From Thermococcus cleftensis (GTDB lineage: Archaea; Methanobacteriota_B; Thermococci; Thermococcales; Thermococcaceae): a DNA stretch of 64,000 nt. The notes beneath the pieces are model-generated. The model worked only from the letters and a program-made list of their open reading frames with translations. It ran no database searches and was not told where the DNA came from. This document shows positions 17,303-24,958 of this stretch, piece by piece. The DNA lies in NCBI RefSeq assembly GCF_000265525.1, contig NC_018015.1, forward strand, positions 1,462,322 through 1,526,321. Direction: 5' to 3'. Within the stretch, counting starts at the first letter, position 1. Each line of letters begins with the position of its first letter. Position numbers and translations under genes: made by a program.

Positions 17303-17910
17303 ATGGAGCGCTGGGACTTCGACGGTTGGGCCAGGAGCTACGATGAAGATGTAAAAAGGGAGGACTGGATACACAAGGATTACTGGAAGGTCCTCAAACT
17401 CGTTGCTGAACGAGCTAGGGGCTTGTTGTGGACATCGGCTGCGGCACCGGGAACGTTCTGCGCTTCCTCGACCCTGAGAAGTACATTGGCGTCGAGCCTT
17501 CCGTCGGAATGCGTGAGAAGTTCAGGGAGAAGCACGGCTTCGAGCCCCTCGACGGGCACTTCTTAAGGATTCCCCTCACGGACGAAAGTGTGGACACCGT
17601 GATAACGACCTACGCCTTCCACCATGTTCCCGATGGGGAAAAGACGGACGCGATAAAGGAGATGCTCCGCGTTCTTAAGCCTGGCGGGAGAATCGTCATC
17701 GCCGATGTGATGTTTGAGTCAGAGGAGGAAAAGATGAGAATCGGGGAGGAGGACGGCCTAAAGAAGGAGATGGAGGACGAGTACTTCGCGACCGTCTAGG
17801 GGCTGGGGAAAATCTGCACCGCGCTCGGGCTGGAGTGCCGGTTCGAGAGGGCGAACCGCTACGTCTGGATTGCAGAAATTGAACTGCTCACCCCTGACCG
17901 GAAAGGCTAA
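17303..17910 (+). pseudogene. Class I SAM-dependent methyltransferase, frameshifted and with in-frame TAG
   Basis: A methyltransferase split by two lesions. The start (MERWDFDGWARSYDEDVKRE) runs in one frame until about 17420. SAM motif I (VVDIGCGTGNVLRFL) and the rest (TTYAFHHVPDG, LKPGGRIVIADVMF) continue in another, so one base has been lost near 17417-17422. A TAG at 17797-17799 then interrupts the same frame, after which the protein continues sensibly (GLGKICTALGLECRFERANR) to a TAA at 17908. Together these read as one roughly 200-residue gene that is no longer functional, unless sequencing errors explain both lesions. Confidence 0.8.
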
Positions 17911-17935
17911 AGGATTGACCACCCTACCCTTAAAC

Positions 17936-18373
17936 ATGGCCGACGAGGAACTCGCCAGGGAAGTACAGGAGCTCAGAAAGGCCCTTGAGGAGCTCAGGGA
18001 GAGCTTTGCGGTGGTTTCTCAGATGGCGCAGGCCTACCTCAGGCTCATCAACCTCTACGCCCAGTACGGGGGGCTCGGGATAGAAGTGGCCGTGCCAGAG
18101 GTTACCGACCCCATAGCGCGTGAGATAGTCAGAATTCTCTTCGACCTGAAGAGGGCGAACGTCAGCCAGATAGCCCGGGAGCTGAAGGGGAGGCGCGGAA
18201 AGGCCTCGCGGAACACGGTTCGGGCAAAGCTGAGAGAGCTGGTTGAGCTTGGCATCGTCGTTGAGGTTCCCGGCGAGAGGGGAAAGGCCTACGCCCTCTC
18301 AAAGCGAGTGGTCAAAAGGTGGCTCGAACTAATCGGAATGCCGATTAGGTTTGACCAGACTAATGATTACTGA
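17936..18373 (+). CDS. Winged-helix transcriptional regulator with N-terminal coiled coil
   Basis: 145 residues from the ATG at 17936. Residues about 1-45 are heptad-rich helix (ELAREVQELRKALEELRESF). About 60-140 form a winged helix: VRILFDLKRANVSQIARELKG, then the recognition helix NTVRAKLRELVELGIVVEV and wing GERGKAYALS. It is the first gene of a compact run with the helical protein at 18384 (10-bp gap) and the small membrane protein at 18869. The target may be this operon itself, which is inference. Confidence 0.72.
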   Translation: MADEELAREVQELRKALEELRESFAVVSQMAQAYLRLINLYAQYGGLGIEVAVPEVTDPIAREIVRILFDLKRANVSQIARELKGRRGKASRNTVRAKLRELVELGIVVEVPGERGKAYALSKRVVKRWLELIGMPIRFDQTNDY

Positions 18374-18383
18374 GGTGGTTGAT

Positions 18384-18872
18384 ATGGTGGACGAAAGGAC
18401 CGGAGCCAGGAAGCTGGAGGAGCTCCTCGACGAGCTGGTCGAGGAAATAAGGAACGCCCAGAGTGTGGAGGAGGTAGAGGTTCTCAAGAAGAAGGCCGAG
18501 ATCGTGGCGGATCTCATCGAGGCCTACGAGGGCGACAAAGACCTCGACAAGATACCGGCCCTCATGGATAAGGTTGGCGAGATGGTGGAGGACATACTCG
18601 AACCGCTCAAGGAGCTCCTCAACGAGCTCTACAGCCCGGAGAGAGTTCAGGCGATGGGAAAGAGCGTGGCGGAGTTCTACAAGAACCTGGCCGAGGCCGG
18701 AATGGATAGGGACGCTGCCCTTGAACTGACGAAGGAGTACATGGACGCTATAAACCCCGGCAAGAAGCTGATGGAGATGCTCGGCGAAATGGTGGGTGGA
18801 GGACGGCACCTCGGCCCCATTAACATCGTCCAGGGCGAACCCGGGGATAAACGAAAGGAGGACGGCGAGTGA
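18384..18872 (+). CDS. Charged helical protein of unknown function
   Basis: 162 residues, starting ATG after GAGGTGGTTGAT. The protein is very acidic and almost all helix (KLEELLDELVEEIRNAQSVE, EMVEDILEPLKELLNELY), with a short Gly-rich tail (MVGGGRHLGPINIVQGEPG). No family recognised. It is sandwiched between a winged-helix regulator and a small basic membrane protein whose GTG start overlaps its stop by 4 bp. Confidence 0.6.
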   Translation: MVDERTGARKLEELLDELVEEIRNAQSVEEVEVLKKKAEIVADLIEAYEGDKDLDKIPALMDKVGEMVEDILEPLKELLNELYSPERVQAMGKSVAEFYKNLAEAGMDRDAALELTKEYMDAINPGKKLMEMLGEMVGGGRHLGPINIVQGEPGDKRKEDGE

Positions 18873-19090
18873 GGTTCCTCCGCTCCGCCCTTTATCTTCT
18901 GTTTCTTCGCGTCCCGGTGATTCTGTTCAGGGTGGCGGGCATAGCTAGGGTGACCGGCAGGGCGAAGCGGCGGTTCCAGAGGGCGCTCGCTGATTACGAT
19001 CTTCTCGACGATGTTGTCGAGGTGCTCGTGGAGCACTTTGACCCCTCCACGCCGCTCAGGGAGATACTTTTCAGGTTTTCCAGGAGATAG
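18869..19090 (+). CDS. Small basic membrane-associated protein of unknown function
   Basis: 73 residues. The GTG start overlaps the upstream TGA (GTGA). An N-terminal hydrophobic stretch (RSALYLLFLRVPVILFRVAG) is followed by a basic helix (RVTGRAKRRFQRALADY) and an amphipathic end. Translational coupling to the preceding acidic protein suggests that the two work together. No family recognised. Confidence 0.55.
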   Translation: MRFLRSALYLLFLRVPVILFRVAGIARVTGRAKRRFQRALADYDLLDDVVEVLVEHFDPSTPLREILFRFSRR

Positions 19091-19101
19091 CCACCTCCCT
19101 C

Positions 19102-20988
19102 TCACCTCCACATTGCCCTGGCAGAGGTTTTGACACCCGGCTTGTCCCCGTAGAGCAGTATCAGGACGTCCATGTCCCCGTAGGTGGAGATCTCGATGTA
19201 AACCGCTTTTCCGTTTTTCTCGAAGAGGTCGTTGGCCACCAGGTGTCTCCTCTCATCGTGGGAGGGAAGCTCGACGTAGTCCCTCTCCACCCACCCTGTT
19301 TCGAGGAACGCTTTCTTGAGCTGGAAGTAGACTTCCATGCCGAGCCGGGCAGGATAGAACAGCACCACCGCTTTCGTGTCACCTGAGGCGTTCCCCTCCA
19401 GCTTGTATATGTACCCGTCGAACCTCAGTCCAGCCTTTTCCGTCCAGTTCCAGGGCCTCACGTCGTTCCTCAGTTTGCCGAAGGAGAGCAGCGCACCTGG
19501 ACTTGCTTCGCCCGTGCCGACCACGTGCCAGAAGAAGTCGCTGGTCGAGTACCTGGGCTTCTTGATGACGATGGCGAGGTAGTGGTTGTAGCGGTACTGG
19601 ACGAAGGCCGTTAGGGTGTCTGAATCCCGGGCGAAGGTTCTCGCGTAGGGTTCCCTTCCGTCGTCGGTTCTCTCCCAGCCTTCAGCCAGGAGCTTTTCGG
19701 TCAGCTCGTCGAGGGCTTTGAGATAGGCGGTGGCGTTCGGATAGATGAGGAACATGAACTCGACGTCGGCAGTTCTTCCGCTGTACCAGGCTGCCGCCGG
19801 GACATCGGGGATATCCACAAAGTCCGCCGTGATGTTGAAGTCCTCCCTGAGGTCATCGAGGACCATCGATATTACCATTTCAGGCTCCACGCTCCTCCCG
19901 CTGGCCGGCCTGAAAACGCCCCCTGGCACCTCTGCCCCCCGCTCGAAGGATAGCCCCTCCGTTGGGTCTCCTTCGGACCACAGGTCGTTTACGATGGCTT
20001 TGACCTCTCCGGACTTTCCGCGCAGGAGGGTGACGCGCTCCACGCCGGTGATCCTCGCCAGCTCTATGTAGGCCCCCGTGCCGTTGGCCTCGAAGTAGTC
20101 GCTCGCCACGAGATGTCCCGCCGGATCCCGGGTGTTTGTGTTGATGTACTCACCCTCAACCCAGCCGTTCCTGAGAAACGCCTCCTTGAGCTGGAGATAG
20201 ACCCCTCTGCCCTCGCCTGGCCGGTAGACGAGAAAAACCGCGCTGACGTTGGTTCCCTTAACCTTCCCCTCAAGGGCGTCCAGGTAGCCCGAAAACTTCA
20301 GACCCCTCTCCTCGCTCCAGTTCTCCGCGATCACTTTGGCCGGCAGGAAGGGGCCGAGAACCTCGCCGGGCCCGGGTCCGTAAGCGATGGCACTCTCCAG
20401 GAACCCCGAGAGTTTTTCCCTCCTTTCTTCTGTGCTCCCCCCGGTGACTCTCGCCACGGTCAGGACGTAAAAGTAACGTTCGTAGAATGGGAACACCAGG
20501 TAAGTCTCGTTTCCCTTCTCCCAGAAGATATCGTCTCCCCGCTGAAAGCCGTTCTCCCCCAGGAGTTCCACTACGTGATTCATGGCTTCTCTGGCCGCCG
20601 TTGAATTGGGATAAACAAAGAGGCCGAACTCGGTGCCGTTTGCCGTTCCGGTAAAGCTTGAGAGGCTCCTCTGAGGTTGGGGTATGCTCACCCTCCCCTC
20701 GGTGACGTTGTACCGTTTCGATAACCTGGAGACGACGTCAAGGATCGCGTACTCCGGCGGGTATGCGAACCAGTCCACTGTTTTCGGTTCGAATGTCCCT
20801 GCCGGAAACGTGGCTTTTACAGCCTCCGTAGGGAAAATGTTCACAGGGGTTCCATGTTCTCCACTTTTGAAGGCCTTTTCCGTTTCAGGGCTTCCGATTT
20901 CTTCTCCAGGCGGACCGTTGATGCACCCGCTGGACGTTGTGATCAGAATTATAAGGATCAGTGAAACAATAAGTTTGATGTGCCTCAC
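19102..20988 (-). CDS. Lipoprotein made of two tandem homologous halves
   Basis: 628 residues, GTG start. Lipobox IILITTSSGC gives a lipid-anchored protein. The body is an internal duplication. Half 1 (about 45-345) and half 2 (about 350-628) share the order FPAGTFEP/FRPASG, a DVVSRL/DDLRED helix, FGLFVYPNSTAA/FMFLIYPNATAY, and ENWSEERGLKFSGYLDALEG/WNWTEKAGLRFDGYIYKLEG. Both halves then carry VYLQLKEAFLRNGWVE/VYFQLKKAFLETGWVE and HLVASDYFEANG/HLVANDLFEKNG. I do not recognise a named family. The TATA-like TTATAATTTG lies near 21015-21025 on this strand. Confidence 0.75.
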   Translation of the reverse strand: MRHIKLIVSLILIILITTSSGCINGPPGEEIGSPETEKAFKSGEHGTPVNIFPTEAVKATFPAGTFEPKTVDWFAYPPEYAILDVVSRLSKRYNVTEGRVSIPQPQRSLSSFTGTANGTEFGLFVYPNSTAAREAMNHVVELLGENGFQRGDDIFWEKGNETYLVFPFYERYFYVLTVARVTGGSTEERREKLSGFLESAIAYGPGPGEVLGPFLPAKVIAENWSEERGLKFSGYLDALEGKVKGTNVSAVFLVYRPGEGRGVYLQLKEAFLRNGWVEGEYINTNTRDPAGHLVASDYFEANGTGAYIELARITGVERVTLLRGKSGEVKAIVNDLWSEGDPTEGLSFERGAEVPGGVFRPASGRSVEPEMVISMVLDDLREDFNITADFVDIPDVPAAAWYSGRTADVEFMFLIYPNATAYLKALDELTEKLLAEGWERTDDGREPYARTFARDSDTLTAFVQYRYNHYLAIVIKKPRYSTSDFFWHVVGTGEASPGALLSFGKLRNDVRPWNWTEKAGLRFDGYIYKLEGNASGDTKAVVLFYPARLGMEVYFQLKKAFLETGWVERDYVELPSHDERRHLVANDLFEKNGKAVYIEISTYGDMDVLILLYGDKPGVKTSARAMWR

Positions 20989-21121
20989 AGGGATCCCCCG
21001 ATACTTTTGGATTTCAAATTATAAGTATTTTTCCCTTGCAAGTTGTTGTCCAAGGATTGGCATTCGTCCGGTTCCCATTGCGGGGTTTAGGTGAGTTATT
21101 GGGGGATTAAGGGGATAAGGG

Positions 21122-22046
21122 CTAGAGGAAGGCAATGACCATCTCAATCCTCTCCCCCTCCCTCACTCCAAGGGCAACGCCTTCCCCCAAAACCTCTACC
21201 GAGCCGTTCTCCCAGGGCTTTCTCCTGCCCACCACTTCTCCCCCTCCGGGGAGTTCAACGATGACGGCGTTTCCTTCGAGCTCCCCGCCGACGAGAATGC
21301 GGTCTCTGGTGGCGAACATCGAAGTGGCGGTTCCCTCCCCGAGCGTGATGCCCCTCTTCCCTACCCGAACCCAGAAGTTCTCGCCGCGGTAGCCCGCGAG
21401 GACGAGCTTTTCACACCACAAACCGGCAGTCAGCGCTATCCCCTCCGCGAGGGCTTTCTCTCCGAGAAACTCTCCGCTGGAGCCAAAATCGAAGACCCTG
21501 ACCTCCCAGCGCCCGGTTTTCACGCTCCCGATGAGCTTGAAGCCGTTCTCAGATGGAAGAAGTGCCGTGAACCACGTCTTCCCAGTGCCCAAAGTCCCTC
21601 AGCCAGAGGAGTTCACCTTCGAGTGAGAGCCTTCCGAGGAAGAAGCCCTTGTCGCCGGGCCTTCCCGTCTCGCCGGCGATGAAGAGACCTTCCTCCGCTG
21701 GGAGAACCGAATAGGCCGCCCCGTTCTCCCTCACATCAATCTTCCGCTCCCAGAGGACGTTTAAGCTTTCGTCGAGTCTCGCGACGTAGGCCTTCCAGCC
21801 CTCGCCGCCGTCCGGTGTTGCAACGCCTTCGACGGCCCCGCCGATGATGTAGCCGCTGTCCAGTTCCGCTGCGCTGTGGCCCTCCCAGTCGTTTTCTCCA
21901 GCCAGAAAGCGGGTTTCAATGATTTCCTCCCATACAACCCTCGCCAGCATTATCCTGTAGTTCCTCCCGTCGTGGACGCTTCCAACTATCAGGTCGTCCG
22001 CTAGAGCTGCCGGAACCGTCTCAACGCCGAAGGAGTAGGTTCTCAT
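21122..22046 (-). pseudogene. Beta-propeller-like gene split by a frameshift
   Basis: Two abutting frames together make one roughly 305-residue protein of repeated beta blades: first MRTYSFGVETVPAAL to LWLRDFGHWEDV (frame ending 21549), then WFTALLPSENGFKLIGSV to the stop at 21122. The blade pattern (LVVWERKI, LFIAGETG, LFLGRLSLEGELLW; LVLAGYRGENFWVRV, ILVGGELEGNAVIVEL) continues through the junction near 21570-21590. Either a one-base indel inactivated the gene, or the sequence has an error there, or it is a real frameshift site. There is no homopolymer at the junction. Confidence 0.65.
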
Positions 22047-22120
22047 AGCTCACCCTCCAACGGCCATCGTTGTTACCACTCAAAAAAGTTTTTAAGGCTT
22101 ATCCATGACGATGAATTCAG

Positions 22121-22417
22121 GTGAAGCCAGTGAGGGAAGGCCTCTACGCCGCTGTCGTCTTGTTGGTGATAGCGGTATTCTTTGCCCCCACCATCATTCT
22201 TGGGCCGGTTTACCTGGCGCTCGTCCTCCTGTACCTTATTGTCCTGTATGCCTGCGAAAAATTTGCCCCGCAATGGGTTCAGGAGGCAGTCTCGGTGGTT
22301 TTCGTTCTAACCTCTGCCCACCTCCTGATGGAGAGGCTGGGGAGGTGGGACGTGAGGCTTTTCCTCCTCGTTGCCGTTCTCGCCACCGCATCTGCCCTCA
22401 GGAGGCTGAAAAAATGA
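22121..22417 (+). CDS. Small membrane protein, three predicted helices
   Basis: 98 residues from the GTG at 22121 (GTG 22130 is also possible). Three hydrophobic stretches: AAVVLLVIAVFFAPTIILG, VYLALVLLYLIVLYA, and RLFLLVAVLATASAL. A T-rich TATA-like sequence at 22088-22096 suggests a nearly leaderless message. Its TGA overlaps the ATG of the nitrilase-family gene, so the two genes are coupled. Function unknown. Confidence 0.65.
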   Translation: MKPVREGLYAAVVLLVIAVFFAPTIILGPVYLALVLLYLIVLYACEKFAPQWVQEAVSVVFVLTSAHLLMERLGRWDVRLFLLVAVLATASALRRLKK

Positions 22418-23076
22418 AGGTTGTCCTAATCCCGATGCGCGTTGAGGTTGGAAACTTCAAAGCCAACTGGAACGAGTTCAAAAAGCGCTTCAATGAGGCT
22501 TTGGAGTACGAGCCAGACTTCGTGGTCTTCCCCGAGTACTGCCTCACCGGCTTTGAGGAGTGGGACTTCAGGGGGGCAAAGCTGTACGATGAGATAGTCG
22601 GGCGGGTGAGTGAACTGGCCAGAGAGAACGGCGTTTACGTTGTCTTCGGCCTCCTTGAGCCCTACAAGAACTGCGTCTACAACTCCGCCCTGCTGATCGG
22701 TCGAAACGGCGAGGTGCTCCTCAAGCACCGCAAGTTCCAGGAGCCGATGAAGTTCTGCACCGGCAACACTGTGAGAACAACCAAAACCGAGTTCGGAAAG
22801 GTGGCGATAATAATCTGCGGCGACCTGTACAACAAGAGGATAGCGAAGTGGGTTAGACGGAAAAGGCCTGACTACCTCTTCGTGCCGATGGAGTACTCGC
22901 CGGAATATGGAGAAATGACATCAGAAAATGTCGAGGCGATGTCTGAGCGCGTTAAGCTCCTTGGCGTCAGGACCTTTGTTGTGAACAGCTTTCCGCCGGG
23001 CGGTGCGTGGGCCTTCAATGAGAACGGGACGCTCCTGGCCTCTTCACGGGGAGAACGGTTGCTTGTGGTCGGGTGA
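22414..23076 (+). CDS. Carbon-nitrogen hydrolase (nitrilase superfamily)
   Basis: 220 residues from the ATG at 22414. The catalytic triad of the nitrilase fold is in place: Glu41 in VVFPEYCLTG, Lys107 in LLKHRKFQEP, Cys135 in AIIICGDLYN. Members hydrolyse amides, nitriles or carbamoyl groups; the substrate cannot be read here, and the length is at the short end for the family (220 against about 260). Overlap with the membrane protein upstream suggests a shared job. Confidence 0.85.
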   Translation: MKVVLIPMRVEVGNFKANWNEFKKRFNEALEYEPDFVVFPEYCLTGFEEWDFRGAKLYDEIVGRVSELARENGVYVVFGLLEPYKNCVYNSALLIGRNGEVLLKHRKFQEPMKFCTGNTVRTTKTEFGKVAIIICGDLYNKRIAKWVRRKRPDYLFVPMEYSPEYGEMTSENVEAMSERVKLLGVRTFVVNSFPPGGAWAFNENGTLLASSRGERLLVVG

Positions 23077-23097
23077 AAATTGAAAGAGAACGGCCAG

Positions 23098-23829
23098 TCA
23101 CGGCCCCTTGCCCATTCCCTGGCCCGTCTCCATCGGGCTGTTGATTATTGCCTCGAACTCGTCCTTCGGCAGGACCTGCGGCTCATAGCTCACTCCCCTG
23201 CTCTCCAGCTGGCCGACGAACGAGCGAAGGTGGTTTCTCGAGCCCATCATCAGGTTCTCGTAGACCGTGATGATGTCTATCTTGTTTGTCTTTGATATCC
23301 ACTCCTGGAGGTCCTTTATGTCGGTCTCCTCTATGAGAGCGCCGACCTTGAGGGCATCGATTTCGCTCTTCATGCCCATCTCGATGAGCTGGTCGTAGAG
23401 GGCCTGGAGCTCCTCGTTCTGGAACTCACCGATACCCTCATCTGCCGTTGGATCTGTTAGATTGTACTTTTTGAGGAGCATTCTCACGGATTCCACGTGG
23501 GTGGTCTCGCTCTTGGCGATGTTGTTGAATATCGGAAGCCCCCACTTCTCGTAGAGCTTGGTGTAAACGTCGTGGGCGAGCTTCTCCTCCTCGACCATAT
23601 AGAGGAGACCCTCTTTTTCTGCGTCAGTAAGAGGTTCCGCCGGAAGCGAGTCTATATACTCCTGAAGATCCTGAGTGTTCAGGTCCCCGTTGGTGTCGCC
23701 CACGAGCGGAACGGTGTTGGTGGGCGAGGGACTCGTCTCGGTCGGTGTCTGGGTGCTGCTTATGCACCCTGCTACTGTGATGCTCAGCAGGAGCACTGTT
23801 AAGACGACAAGATAACGCCTTCCTCTCAT
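23098..23829 (-). CDS. DUF2202 ferritin-like lipoprotein
   Basis: 243 residues. The lipobox LLSITVAGC is followed by a Thr/Ser/Pro-rich linker (about 25-45) and a DUF2202 domain. It has the four-helix ferritin-like residues EEEKLAHDVYTKLYEKW, SETTHVESVRMLL, EETDIKDLQEW and SRNHLRSFVGQL, whose Glu/His residues would hold metal. DUF2202 proteins are extracellular in many archaea and bacteria; a metal or oxidative role is inference. A small hairpin (GTGGG-TC-CCCAC, 23831-23842) overlaps its ribosome-binding region. Confidence 0.85.
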   Translation of the reverse strand: MRGRRYLVVLTVLLLSITVAGCISSTQTPTETSPSPTNTVPLVGDTNGDLNTQDLQEYIDSLPAEPLTDAEKEGLLYMVEEEKLAHDVYTKLYEKWGLPIFNNIAKSETTHVESVRMLLKKYNLTDPTADEGIGEFQNEELQALYDQLIEMGMKSEIDALKVGALIEETDIKDLQEWISKTNKIDIITVYENLMMGSRNHLRSFVGQLESRGVSYEPQVLPKDEFEAIINSPMETGQGMGKGP

Positions 23830-23887
23830 GGTGGGTCCCCACGCAATAATCTTACCGAAGGTTCATAAATACCTTTTGGTTCATCGG

Positions 23888-23902
23888 CCCATTTGAAATG
23901 GG
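23888..23902. promoter_or_regulatory. 15-bp palindrome between two divergent TATA boxes
   Basis: CCCATTT-G-AAATGGG is a perfect inverted repeat. A TATA-like GTATTTATG for the DUF2202 gene lies at 23862-23870 (minus) and GATTTATCTG for the phosphatase gene at about 23915-23924 (plus), so the palindrome is almost equidistant. It could bind a dimer controlling both genes. Confidence 0.5.
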
Positions 23903-23955
23903 TATTCCGTCAAAAGATTTATCTGTAAGTCCCCGGAATGTTCAGAGGTGGTAGT

Positions 23956-24408
23956 ATGTGGAGCTCTGCCAGGTTCATCGATGAGGGCGTTGCCTTCTCA
24001 AGGATGCCGACGGTGGGTGAAATCGATCGGGTTGCGGAGACGTTCGACGCGGTAGTTGTCCTCGTCGAGGAGTTCGAGCTTCCTTATTCCATCGAGGAAT
24101 GGAAGAAAAGGGGCGTTGATGTTCTCCACAGCCCGATACCCGATTTCACAGCGCCGACGTTGAGCCAGCTCCTTGAAATCCTGCGCTGGATTGGGGGGAG
24201 GGTGAGGGAAGGCAAGAAGGTTCTGATTCACTGCCTCGGTGGCCTCGGAAGGAGCGGAACGGTGGCTGTGGCGTGGCTGATGTACTCCAAGGGACTCCCG
24301 CTGGGGGAGGCCCTTGGGAGGGTCAGGAGGATACGGCCGGGGGCCGTGGAAACCCCTGAACAGATGGAGATTTTAAAAGAACTGGAAAGCTTCCTCAGAA
24401 GCCGTTGA
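23956..24408 (+). CDS. Dual-specificity protein phosphatase (PTP fold)
   Basis: 150 residues from the ATG at 23956 (GAGGTGGTAGT upstream). The P-loop HCLGGLGRSGT at 92-102 gives nucleophile Cys93 and Arg99; Asp63 in SPIPDFTAP is a fitting general acid. The protein is short, without a regulatory extension, as in archaeal DSPs. It removes phosphate from Tyr/Ser/Thr of unknown partners. Its end overlaps the convergent nitroreductase gene by 14 bp. Confidence 0.9.
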   Translation: MWSSARFIDEGVAFSRMPTVGEIDRVAETFDAVVVLVEEFELPYSIEEWKKRGVDVLHSPIPDFTAPTLSQLLEILRWIGGRVREGKKVLIHCLGGLGRSGTVAVAWLMYSKGLPLGEALGRVRRIRPGAVETPEQMEILKELESFLRSR

Positions 24409-24958
24409 ATCCCACCACGTCCTCCAGCTTCTTCCTCCCGTACTTCGGCTTCGGGTCGGCGGGGTAACCAACGGGCAGTATCGTCTGGAGCTTGTATTCC
24501 GTAGGAGCCTTTAGAAGCTCCTCTACCGGTTTTGGGTTCGGCGGCGTGTAGGTCACGGTCCCGAGGCCTAACTCTTCCAGGGCCAGGAGAAGGTAGCCGA
24601 CGGCTATCCACGTTGACTGGAGCCAGTAGGGGGCTTTTGTGTGCCCGAAGACGAGTATCAGGTAGGGGGCCTCGCTGAGGAAGGGCTTCTCCGGCGTGAA
24701 GCCCTTCGCGGTGAGCCACGCCATCAAATCTCCCTTAGTTCCGGAGTAAAACTTCCTCTCTTCCCCCTCGCAGAGCTCCCTTACCTTCCCCTTCAGCCAG
24801 GGGTCGTCTATCACCACGAACTTCCAGGGCTGAGCGTTCATGCCGCTCGGCGCTTCCTTGGCCACCTTGATGGCCGTCATTATGTCCTCCCTTGGAGGCG
24901 CATCCGGGAGGAACCTCCTCACCGTCTTCCTCCGCCTGGCGAGCTCAAGGGTCCTCAT
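24395..24958 (-). CDS. Nitroreductase-family flavoprotein
   Basis: 187 residues from the ATG at 24958, preceded by GCTGGTGG (an ATG at 24976 adds six). The FMN-binding N-terminus is RRKTVRRFLPDAPPREDI, then KEAPSGMNAQPWKFVV, and the C-terminal domain has ALEELGLGTVTYTPPNPKPVEELL and LPVGYPADPKPKYGRKKLEDVV. These enzymes reduce quinones, flavins or nitro compounds with NAD(P)H; the substrate is unknown. It starts 13 bp inside the end of the ATPase gene upstream. Confidence 0.88.
   Translation of the reverse strand: MRTLELARRRKTVRRFLPDAPPREDIMTAIKVAKEAPSGMNAQPWKFVVIDDPWLKGKVRELCEGEERKFYSGTKGDLMAWLTAKGFTPEKPFLSEAPYLILVFGHTKAPYWLQSTWIAVGYLLLALEELGLGTVTYTPPNPKPVEELLKAPTEYKLQTILPVGYPADPKPKYGRKKLEDVVGFNGF

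Noticed and set aside
17797-17799. In-frame TAG as pyrrolysine or selenocysteine-like recoding
   Set aside because: Thermococcales have no known Pyl system, TAG is not a Sec codon, and the same gene also carries a frameshift.
20780-20800. GGTTCGAAT-like T-arm as a tRNA
   Set aside because: It is inside the lipoprotein coding sequence and no acceptor or D-arm pairs around it.
22105-22414. N-terminal extension of the nitrilase-family protein
   Set aside because: The extension overlaps the small membrane protein frame and has no similarity to nitrilases; the ATG at 22414 begins with the canonical strand.
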